From: Terriglobia bacterium
Lineage (GTDB): Bacteria > Acidobacteriota > Terriglobia > UBA7540
Assembly: GCA_030040295.1 (NCBI GenBank)
Contig: JASHTZ010000778.1
Span: 1-13,580, forward strand
Direction: 5' to 3'
Length of the DNA: 13,580 bases
The translations under genes were made by a program, and so were the position numbers. Below are positions 7,717-13,580 of the stretch, piece after piece; positions within the stretch are counted from its first letter, which is position 1; each line of letters starts with the position of its first letter. Below the pieces are notes generated by a model. The model was not told where the DNA came from, searched no databases, and saw only the letters and a program-made list of their open reading frames with translations.

Positions 7717-8538
7717 ATGCATCTCGCCAAACGACTTTTGGTGCTGGGGTTGCTTTTGGGTTGCGTTGCTGGGTGGGCAGCCGTGCAGGCACCCACCACG
7801 CCCCAATCCCCTGCGCCCGTTGTTCCTGCCTGGGCGCAGCCCGGCTCCCCAACGCACACTCAGGTGTCGCCGCCACCGGATTTTCACAGACCCAGCAGAA
7901 ATTTTGATACGTCCATCGGAATCTTTGATGGCCAATCGGATATTGGAAGCGCCGTGGTACCCGGCGATGCCCGCTACGACGCCGGCACGAAGCAATACAC
8001 GATCATCTCCGCGGGATACAACATCTGGTATACGCGCGATGAGTTTCGCTTCCTCTGGAAGAAGGTCTCGGGAGATGTTTCCATCGCTGCGAATATTGCA
8101 TACCCCAATCCCAACGGCTACGGCGACCGCAAGGCCGTACTGATCATTCGCCAAAATCTCGATGACGATAGCAAAGAGGCCATGGTGGCGCTGCATGGAC
8201 TCGGCATGATTCATCTGGCGCTACGGCCCGAGAAGGACACTCGCATCAGGGACATGCAGTATCGCATCGCGGGCCGCGACCGGGCGGGCGGCGACACTGC
8301 GGACAGTCTTGTCCCTATCATGGCCCGGCGGATTGGCATCGAAAAACGTGGCGACTCCTTCGCGCTCTTTGTAAGCGTGGATGGCGAGCCAATGCACCAG
8401 TTCGGCCCGCCCGCTACCCTGCACCTCGATGCGCCCTTCTATGCCGGCATCGGATTCTGCTCGCATCTGCCCGATAAAACCGATACCGCTGTTCTATCCA
8501 ATGTGATTTTTGAGAACTCCGCAGGAAGGGTTCACTGA
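7717..8538 (+). CDS. Secreted DUF1349/TolB-N-like beta-sandwich protein
   Basis: It has 273 residues and no known enzyme function. Residues 1-25 are an export signal (MHLAKRLLVLGLLLG then C16), with either a weak lipobox LLGC or a signal-peptidase I site after VQA (25). A Pro-rich linker follows to about 60. The rest (about 66-268) looks like a single concanavalin-like beta-sandwich: FRFLWKKVSGDVSIAANI, DRKAVLIIRQNLDDDSKEAM, RRIGIEKRGDSFALFVS and PFYAGIGFCSHLPDKTDTA are the hallmarks of the DUF1349-like domain. In Acidobacteria this domain, as I recall, often sits in front of TolB/WD40-like propeller repeats; here no propeller follows. It begins 8 bp after nadK; a GTG at 7693 would overlap nadK and put charged residues before the signal, so ATG 7717 is preferred. 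It may bind carbohydrate or another surface ligand, which is a guess. Confidence 0.72.
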   Translation: MHLAKRLLVLGLLLGCVAGWAAVQAPTTPQSPAPVVPAWAQPGSPTHTQVSPPPDFHRPSRNFDTSIGIFDGQSDIGSAVVPGDARYDAGTKQYTIISAGYNIWYTRDEFRFLWKKVSGDVSIAANIAYPNPNGYGDRKAVLIIRQNLDDDSKEAMVALHGLGMIHLALRPEKDTRIRDMQYRIAGRDRAGGDTADSLVPIMARRIGIEKRGDSFALFVSVDGEPMHQFGPPATLHLDAPFYAGIGFCSHLPDKTDTAVLSNVIFENSAGRVH

Positions 8539-8602
8539 ATGGTTCGGTAAAGTGCGGATTTTCGCCTGAAGCGAGACCCAAGTAGAACACCACATGCGCG
8601 GC

Positions 8603-9715
8603 CTAATTCGCGTTTTGAAGGGCCAGGACCGCGAAGGCCGTGGCCGCGTCGCTCATAAAGCGGCCGACGTCGCTCGAGAGGTCACGTTGTTTGTTCAGAG
8701 AGTACGCCAGCCACCTCCCCTCGGCTTTATCCTGATTCGTCCTCAGCCAACCAAGGGCTTGCCGCAACTCGGGCTGATCGCTCTTCATCCCTGTCTGCTC
8801 CAAGACAAAGGAGACGATGCCAGTGGCGTATCCATCGCTCCGGGTTTCGAGCGGCGTGCCGTCATGCCGCTTCCAATCGCCGACGAACGAGGAGAGGCTG
8901 AAACCGCCGTCCGCCTGCTGCTTGCTCAGTGCTTCAGTCTCAATCGTTTTCTGCTCAGGCAGTGACAGCAAACCAGGCACCTTCGTCGACGCCCAGAGCA
9001 GCATCACTCTGTCGATCAAGGTCTGCGAGGCACGCTCGCGAATGAGATATTCGCGTAGCAACTCCATGTGGTCCTGAACTTCTTGCGAAAGCTGATAGTC
9101 GCTTGTAGCGCTGCCCGCGGCAATTGCCGCCAGCGTGGCGCCGTAGTACTGGGAATTCCCCTCCCATGGCGAATTGTGGAATTCGAGCCAGGGCCACGCA
9201 CCGCGGGCATCACCCGTTGTCAATTGTTTGCCCCACATATTTTCCAGCGCTTGGCGCGCATCGGGGCCCAAATTACCAGCGGGCGCGTCATATCCCACCA
9301 AGATCACTGCGTTCAAAACCGACTCCGTTCCAAGCGACTCTGCTGATTTGGGAAACCCTCGCGTCTCATCCGGGTAGGCGGGCTCAACCTCCTTCCACAT
9401 GCGAACCCGCTTCACAACGTCGTCAAGAAGCTGCCGCTCGGGCAAAGAGGGAGCTTTCTCAGCAAGGCTGGCGCGAAGCGCCGGCCGAGCCATGGCATAA
9501 GGAACAACCGTGTGGCAAGAGACGCAAAACGTTCCGTGGTCGCGGGCCGCCACTTTCCAACCCATCCACCACACCATGCGGCCATCCAGGTATGATGCGG
9601 CAGCTTTGCTGCTCCAGGTTGCCGGTTCGGAGGTGGAGGATGGGATGCCCGTTGCCAGAATCACCGCACTAAGGCAGACCGGCATAAAGCATGCTGCGAC
9701 AATCGTACGTTTCAT
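8603..9715 (-). CDS. Exported single-heme c-type protein with toroid-like C-terminus
   Basis: It has 370 residues. Residues 1-29 form a signal peptide (MKRTIVAACFM onward), so export is expected. The mature N-terminus has an aromatic stretch (YLDGRMVWWMGWKVAARDHG, 42-61) directly followed by FCVSCH, a CxxCH heme-c site at C64/C67/H68. After it there is no ordinary cytochrome c domain; instead the rest resembles an alpha/alpha toroid of the terpenoid-cyclase/prenyltransferase superfamily: GAWPWLEFHNSPWEGNSQYY, QQADGGFSLSSFVGDW, YATGIVSFVLEQ, NQDKAEGRWLAYSLN and DAATAFAVLALQ. No Asp-rich cyclase motif (DxDD) is visible, so cyclase activity is not claimed. It follows lysA by 55 bp on the same strand. 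Start ATG 9715 is fixed by a strong GGAGG five nt upstream. I do not recognise a named family; redox or periplasmic binding roles are possible. Confidence 0.72.
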   Translation of the reverse strand: MKRTIVAACFMPVCLSAVILATGIPSSTSEPATWSSKAAASYLDGRMVWWMGWKVAARDHGTFCVSCHTVVPYAMARPALRASLAEKAPSLPERQLLDDVVKRVRMWKEVEPAYPDETRGFPKSAESLGTESVLNAVILVGYDAPAGNLGPDARQALENMWGKQLTTGDARGAWPWLEFHNSPWEGNSQYYGATLAAIAAGSATSDYQLSQEVQDHMELLREYLIRERASQTLIDRVMLLWASTKVPGLLSLPEQKTIETEALSKQQADGGFSLSSFVGDWKRHDGTPLETRSDGYATGIVSFVLEQTGMKSDQPELRQALGWLRTNQDKAEGRWLAYSLNKQRDLSSDVGRFMSDAATAFAVLALQNAN

Positions 9716-9720
9716 AAGCG

Positions 9721-9728
9721 CCTCCCCC
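9721..9728 (-). promoter_or_regulatory. Strong Shine-Dalgarno fixing the heme-c/toroid gene start
   Basis: On the minus strand GGGGGAGG ends 5 nt before the ATG at 9715-9713. It is the best ribosome site in the window, and rules out the longer in-frame start at 9769, which would lie inside the lysA-distal spacer with no such site. Confidence 0.75.
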
Positions 9729-9770
9729 GACTTGACCCACAGTGTTCTCGGTAAATGGACTCGTTTCACC

Positions 9771-11039
9771 CTACCCGCTGCCTCCTGACTCCTCAGCTGT
9801 CATGAGCTCCTCTATTTTTTCACGGGCGCGAATCAATTCCGCCTGTGCTCCGTTCACTAGAATTTCCGCAGGGCGTGGCCGCGTGTTGTAATTGGAAGAG
9901 AGAACGAACCCATAAGCGCCGGTGGTCAGCACTGCCAGCAATTCACCGGGTTGCACGGAGGGCAGGTTGCGGTCATGCGCGAAGAAGTCTCCGCTCTCGC
10001 AGATGGGGCCGACCACGTCCGCCTGGATTCTCTCCGCAGAGTGCTCCCGAACGGAAATGATCTCGTGATAGGACCCGTAAAGAGCGGGACGCATTAAGTC
10101 ATTCATGCCGGCGTCGACAACTACAAAGTTCTTGCGGTGATTTCGTTTCACATAAAGCACACGAGTCAGCAGCACACCGGCATTGCCCACCAACGCGCGC
10201 CCCGGCTCGACGACTAACTTCATTGAGCTTTTGCGCAATCGCTCAGTCAGTCCATGTGCCAGGCGTTGCACATCCAGAGGCGACTCGCCGCGGTAGGGGA
10301 TTCCAAAGCCTCCACCCAAATCGAGTACGCTCAAGGTTATTCCTTCCGCCGCCAGTTGACGGGCTATGGCCAGAATCTCATCCAACGCTTTCCAAAAGGG
10401 CTCCACATCCAAGATCTGGGAACCGATATGGCACGCAACGCCCTGGATCTTCAAGTGGGGCGAGCTCGCAGCGCGCCGGTAGAGCTCCGAAGCCTCTTCC
10501 TTCGGCACGCCAAACTTGTGAATCCTCTGGCCGGTTGAGATATAAGGATGCGTGTCAGCCTCGACATCGGGATTGACGCGGATGGAGATGCGTCCAACTT
10601 TTTTCAGAGCACAAGCACGGCTTTCGACAAGGGCAAGCTCGCCCGCCGACTCCACATTGAACATCAGGATTCCTGCAGCCAGACCGGCATCCATCTCGTC
10701 CTGGGTTTTCCCCACACCGGAGAAAACCACAGTTTCCGGCGCCGCTCCGGTTTTTAATGCCCGCATCAATTCTCCGCCCGAAACCACGTCAAATCCCGCT
10801 CCGGCCTGCCGCAACAGATTCAGAATTCGAAGATGCGAATTAGCTTTGACCGAATAACAAATCAAGGCGGGAAGCTGGGCGAGCGTCTCACGCAGCCGAT
10901 CAAAATTGTGGAGAATAGTGCCCTGGCTGTAGACATACGCCGGGGTGCCGTGCTTTTCGGCGAGCGAGGCAAGCTCCAGGTTCTCGCAAAAAAGGGTTCC
11001 GTCGCGATAATAAAAGAACTCCTGACTTGATGGCAACAT
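9771..11039 (-). CDS. lysA: Diaminopimelate decarboxylase
   Basis: PLP enzyme of fold type III that decarboxylates meso-diaminopimelate to L-lysine, the last step of lysine synthesis. It has 422 residues from ATG 11039. The opening FFYYRDGTLFCENLEL and GTPAYVYS are typical. ICYSVKAN holds the PLP lysine K65. HIGSQILD, VLDLGGGFGIPY (the PLP-phosphate glycine loop), VEPGRALVGNAG and CESGD (catalytic Cys/Glu region from the partner subunit) follow in family order, ending with GAYGFVLSSNYNTRPRPAE. An in-frame TTG at 11075 would overlap the phosphatase stop as TTGA and add 12 Ala/Glu-rich residues; the ATG fits the family N-terminus better, but coupling through the TTG is possible. Lysine precursors are also needed for the cell wall, so this gene may be tuned separately from lysC-thrC, which lies 8 kb away on the other strand. 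Confidence 0.95.
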   Translation of the reverse strand: MLPSSQEFFYYRDGTLFCENLELASLAEKHGTPAYVYSQGTILHNFDRLRETLAQLPALICYSVKANSHLRILNLLRQAGAGFDVVSGGELMRALKTGAAPETVVFSGVGKTQDEMDAGLAAGILMFNVESAGELALVESRACALKKVGRISIRVNPDVEADTHPYISTGQRIHKFGVPKEEASELYRRAASSPHLKIQGVACHIGSQILDVEPFWKALDEILAIARQLAAEGITLSVLDLGGGFGIPYRGESPLDVQRLAHGLTERLRKSSMKLVVEPGRALVGNAGVLLTRVLYVKRNHRKNFVVVDAGMNDLMRPALYGSYHEIISVREHSAERIQADVVGPICESGDFFAHDRNLPSVQPGELLAVLTTGAYGFVLSSNYNTRPRPAEILVNGAQAELIRAREKIEELMTAEESGGSG

Positions 11040-11071
11040 TTCCGCTTCAGCGGCCTCCGCCGCGCCTTGAG

Positions 11072-12826
11072 TCAACGAACTTTGAGAACCACGAGCGTCT
11101 GATCATCTCGCTGGGGGCGGCCCGCCTCAAAATTGCGCACCTCCGCGAACACGCGGTTGACGACCTCCTGGGGCGGCGTCCTGGCAGCGTGGCGCAGTAC
11201 TTGTTCCAGGCGTCGCAAAGAGAATTCTTCGTGTTGTGAATTGTTGGCCTCGGTGATGCCATCGGAAAAAAATGCCAGCAAATCGCCCGCCTCCAGTCGC
11301 ACGGTCACGGCCTGGTACTCCGTGTGCTCCAGCAAACCAAGGGGTACGCCTTCGGCGCGAATCGACCGGCACTGTCCCCTGCGCACCAGAATGGGCAGCG
11401 GCATTCCGGCGTTGGCCATCGACAAAGTCTTCGTACGCGGTTCCCAGACGGCATAAGTCAAGGTGATGAAGTGGCCTTCAATCTTGCGCTCGAGGAACAT
11501 AATGTTCAGGCGCTTCATCATGTCCGGCGGCGGGAGCTTCTGTGGGGCCAGGCTGCGCAGCGTGCCGCTGGCCATTGCGGCGTAAAGCGCCGCAGGAGCA
11601 CCTTTGCCGCTCACATCACCCACCACGATCACCTGCCGCTCCCTTCCATAAGATAGAAATTCGTAGAGGTCGCCCCCGAGTTCGCGCGCGGGCTGGAAGC
11701 GCAAGGCAAGGTCCAGGCCGGGAATTTTAGGCGCGATGCCCGGCATGAGGTGCATCTGAATTTCTTGTGCGTTGCGCAAGTCGCGCTCCAGCCTTGCCTC
11801 ACTACGCGCCACTCGCTCATACAACCGGGCATTCTCAATCGCGATGGCAATCTGCGGCGCGAGTGTGGAGAAAATCTTGACGTGCTCCTCGTTGAAGTAA
11901 TTCAAGTGCGGGCTTTCCAGATCGATCACGCCGATCACGCGGCCGCGGTAAATCAGCGGGACAGTCATTTCCGAGCGTGTCTCCGGATTCATTGAGATGT
12001 AGCGCGGGTCTTTGCTGACGTCGGGGACCACCACCGGCTGGCGCAGGCTGGCGGCCGCTCCCACGATGCCCTGGCCGTAATTCACCGTCGGCTTTTCCGG
12101 CATGTGCTCATCCTGCTTGAGTGAAATGACGGCGTTGAATGTCTGCGTCTGGTCATCCGCAAGCAATATCCCAAACCGGTGATAATCCACCAGCCGCTTG
12201 GTGAGTGTTCCAATTTTGCGCAGCAGTTCGTTCACAACCAGCACGGAAGTAAGTTCACGGCTGATTTCGTTCAGCAACTGAAGCGTGCGCGCCTGCCGCA
12301 GCGTGCGGCGGTACAGACGCGCATTTTCAATGGCCATGGCCATGCGGCCCGCCAGCAGCTCCAGCAGGCTGACGTGCGAGTCGTTGAAAAATTCCGGTTG
12401 CGGCGAACCCAGGTCGATCACTCCGATTAATCGCCCTTTCAAAATCAGTGGAACGCTAAGCTCAGAGCGAATCGTCGCCAGGGAGGGAATGTACGCGGGT
12501 TCGTCCTTGACGTCGTTCACCAGCACCGATCGCCGCATCTGCGCCGCCCGGCCGACAATGCCCTCACCCACCCGGATTCGTAGATCGCGAACCAGCGCGC
12601 GCGGATGTCCGAGGCTGAAATGCACCCGCAGTTCCTGCGTCTTCTCGTTGAGCAGGAGAATGGCGAAAACTTCATAGTCGATGGCGCGTTTTACGATCTC
12701 CGCAATGCGCTCCAGAAGTTCATCAAGGTCAAGTGTGGAATTGATTCGCTCACCGACCTCGATCATCAAGTTCAGGAGCTCCGTAAGCTCAAGCGGCCGG
12801 GATGTGGCGCGTGCGGTTTCGTTCAT
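11072..12826 (-). CDS. GAF-GAF-SpoIIE (PP2C-type) protein serine phosphatase
   Basis: Predicted cytosolic signalling phosphatase of the RsbU/SpoIIE kind, which in known systems dephosphorylates an anti-anti-sigma factor (STAS protein). It has 584 residues with no membrane segment. GAF 1 spans about 26-175 and GAF 2 about 200-348; each ends in a similar block (RSELSVPLILKGRLIGVIDL and RSEMTVPLIYRGRVIGVIDL, then a run ending IENARLY), so they arose by duplication. A coiled-coil linker (about 350-375) leads into the PP2C domain, with metal-binding aspartates at D386 (ELGGDLYEF), D404 (VGDVSGKG), D522 (FFSDGITEANN) and D574/D575 (RDDQT), so it should be active. The GAF ligand is unknown. No STAS or anti-sigma partner is in the window. 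Its stop overlaps an in-frame TTG in front of lysA. An extended -10 promoter lies 23 bp before the ATG. Confidence 0.93.
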   Translation of the reverse strand: MNETARATSRPLELTELLNLMIEVGERINSTLDLDELLERIAEIVKRAIDYEVFAILLLNEKTQELRVHFSLGHPRALVRDLRIRVGEGIVGRAAQMRRSVLVNDVKDEPAYIPSLATIRSELSVPLILKGRLIGVIDLGSPQPEFFNDSHVSLLELLAGRMAMAIENARLYRRTLRQARTLQLLNEISRELTSVLVVNELLRKIGTLTKRLVDYHRFGILLADDQTQTFNAVISLKQDEHMPEKPTVNYGQGIVGAAASLRQPVVVPDVSKDPRYISMNPETRSEMTVPLIYRGRVIGVIDLESPHLNYFNEEHVKIFSTLAPQIAIAIENARLYERVARSEARLERDLRNAQEIQMHLMPGIAPKIPGLDLALRFQPARELGGDLYEFLSYGRERQVIVVGDVSGKGAPAALYAAMASGTLRSLAPQKLPPPDMMKRLNIMFLERKIEGHFITLTYAVWEPRTKTLSMANAGMPLPILVRRGQCRSIRAEGVPLGLLEHTEYQAVTVRLEAGDLLAFFSDGITEANNSQHEEFSLRRLEQVLRHAARTPPQEVVNRVFAEVRNFEAGRPQRDDQTLVVLKVR

Positions 12827-12848
12827 GAAAGTTCCGCTAAATCTTTCT

Positions 12849-12857
12849 ATTCTAGCA
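12849..12857 (-). promoter_or_regulatory. Candidate extended -10 promoter for the GAF-SpoIIE gene
   Basis: On the minus strand TGCTAGAAT (TGn plus TAGAAT, 5 of 6 to TATAAT) lies in the divergent gap. The predicted start is near 12842, giving a leader of about 16 nt. No good -35 box is seen 16-18 bp upstream, which extended -10 promoters tolerate. A weak GCGGAA precedes the ATG. Confidence 0.4.
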
Positions 12858-12958
12858 TAAGGCGCAGATGCAGCCGTTTACTGCTTCTGGCGCACTGTGG
12901 GCCAATTCGTCGAAGCAAATCTCCGTCGCAAATTCGCCTTGATGAATCCCAACATCGC

Positions 12959-12964
12959 TATAAT
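12959..12964 (+). promoter_or_regulatory. Candidate -10 box just before tsaB
   Basis: A perfect TATAAT lies 8 nt before the tsaB ATG, so transcription would start around 12971, at most 1-3 nt before the ATG. The nearest -35-like hexamer, TTGATG (12939-12944), is only 14 bp away, which is short. No Shine-Dalgarno is present. Confidence 0.35.
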
Positions 12965-12972
12965 GGCATGCG

Positions 12973-13580
12973 ATGCTGATTTTGGCCTTTGACACAACAA
13001 GTGAATATGGAGGCGCAGGAATCTTCCGCGCCAAGCAATGCCTGGCCCTCATTCCCAACACCGGCCCGGCAAACCGATATTCCGTCACGCTTTTTGAAAT
13101 GGTTGATCGGGCGCTCGCACAGGCCGGCCACTCGCTTACAGAGATTGACATCTTCGCCGCCGCCAACGGCCCCGGATCGTTCACAGGCATTCGAGTCGGC
13201 ATTGCAGCGGCGCGCGCCTGGGGGAAGACGTTCAGTCGTCCGGCTCGCGGCATTTCGGTACTGGAAGCGTTGGTGGTCAAGGGCGGCCCCACATCAGACT
13301 GGGCGTTCCCCATTTTGGATGCGAGGCGGGGAGAGTTTTTTCTGGGGGGGTTTCGCCGAAAGCCGCGGGAATTGCTGGCCGTAACGAATCATAAATATGA
13401 TCCCGCCGATCCGGGGTGGGTTCTCAAGCCGGACTCGCTGCAAGCCTGGATTGCGGATCGGCTTCACGCCGGCGCGAGTGGCACGTGCCTGCTGCGCGCG
13501 CATGACCGGGTTGCCGCTGATTTGCGCCGCACCTTGCCTGCTGCCCTCGAGTGGCGGACCGTGGAAGGCACGCTGGTGGA
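12973..13580 (+). CDS. tsaB: TsaB, tRNA t6A37 threonylcarbamoyltransferase partner (3' end missing)
   Basis: The frame is open from ATG 12973 through the window edge (202 complete codons) with no stop, so it is cut at the 3' end. MLILAFDTTSEYGGAG is the N-terminal ASKHA (actin/Hsp70-like) phosphate motif. NGPGSFTGIRVGIAAARAWG (GPGSFTG at 66-72) is the TsaB/TsaD signature, followed by ISVLEAL and LDARRGEFFLGGF. TsaB is the non-catalytic partner of TsaD and TsaE in N6-threonylcarbamoyladenosine formation at position 37 of ANN-decoding tRNAs, in the cytosol; threonine is a substrate of that pathway, which is a thin metabolic link to thrC. The metal-binding histidines of TsaD are absent here, as expected for TsaB. 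It is divergent from the GAF-SpoIIE gene across 146 bp. Confidence 0.9.
   Translation, partial: MLILAFDTTSEYGGAGIFRAKQCLALIPNTGPANRYSVTLFEMVDRALAQAGHSLTEIDIFAAANGPGSFTGIRVGIAAARAWGKTFSRPARGISVLEALVVKGGPTSDWAFPILDARRGEFFLGGFRRKPRELLAVTNHKYDPADPGWVLKPDSLQAWIADRLHAGASGTCLLRAHDRVAADLRRTLPAALEWRTVEGTLV

Noticed and set aside
7678..8214. 178-codon minus-strand frame over the DUF1349-like gene
   Set aside because: The plus-strand reading has a signal peptide and a recognisable beta-sandwich domain, and this frame has neither.
8539..8602. Possible bidirectional terminator in the convergent gap
   Set aside because: Only a 4-bp TCGC/GCGA stem with a 5-nt loop is seen and no T-run on either side, too weak to call.
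9124..9672. 182-codon plus-strand frame over the heme-c/toroid gene
   Set aside because: It is a shadow; the minus strand has a strong ribosome site, signal peptide and CxxCH motif.
8603..9715. Squalene-hopene cyclase reading of the heme-c/toroid gene
   Set aside because: The toroid-like repeats are there, but it is about 370 residues (cyclases are about 630 or more) and has no visible DxDD motif.
12989..13384. 131-codon plus-strand frame over tsaB
   Set aside because: It is another frame of tsaB, whose own frame carries the GPGSFTG and DTT motifs and stays open to the window end.

Overview
The window is about 13.6 kb of GC-rich bacterial chromosome, densely packed with ordinary-looking genes. 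It holds no rRNA, tRNA, CRISPR array, insertion sequence or prophage signature. The best guess for the host is an Acidobacteriota member or a similar soil bacterium. This rests on the free-standing TolB/DUF1349-type secreted protein, the GAF-GAF-SpoIIE phosphatase and the heme-c/toroid protein, all types I associate with that group. It is an inference, not something the sequence proves.

Left part, plus strand (1-8538): the 3' end of a LysR-type regulator, then aspartokinase (lysC), threonine synthase (thrC, overlapping lysC by 4 nt if its GTG start is used), phosphoenolpyruvate carboxylase (ppc), a TlyA-type rRNA 2'-O-methyltransferase, NAD kinase (nadK) and a small secreted DUF1349-like protein. 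Right part, minus strand (12826-8603, read right to left): a double-GAF SpoIIE/PP2C phosphatase whose stop overlaps an upstream in-frame TTG of lysA, then diaminopimelate decarboxylase (lysA), then an exported protein with one CxxCH heme site and a toroid-like C-terminal half. The two blocks converge at 8538/8603. At the right edge tsaB (tRNA t6A modification) starts divergently from the phosphatase and runs off the window.

The metabolic theme is the aspartate family. Ppc makes oxaloacetate, the precursor of aspartate; LysC phosphorylates aspartate; ThrC finishes threonine; LysA finishes lysine. The middle enzymes (asd, hom, dapA and others) are not in the window. The aspartokinase carries ThrA-like ACT domains, and the Ppc keeps most but not all of the residues known in E. 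coli to bind the inhibitor aspartate, so both control points of carbon entry can be read from the sequence.

Nothing here is convincingly a new defence or mobile system. The items most worth a second look are the heme-c/toroid protein behind lysA, the coupling of a signalling phosphatase to lysA, the altered Ppc catalytic loop, and two genes (tlyA, tsaB) whose promoter-like boxes sit so close to the ATG that the mRNAs could be leaderless.
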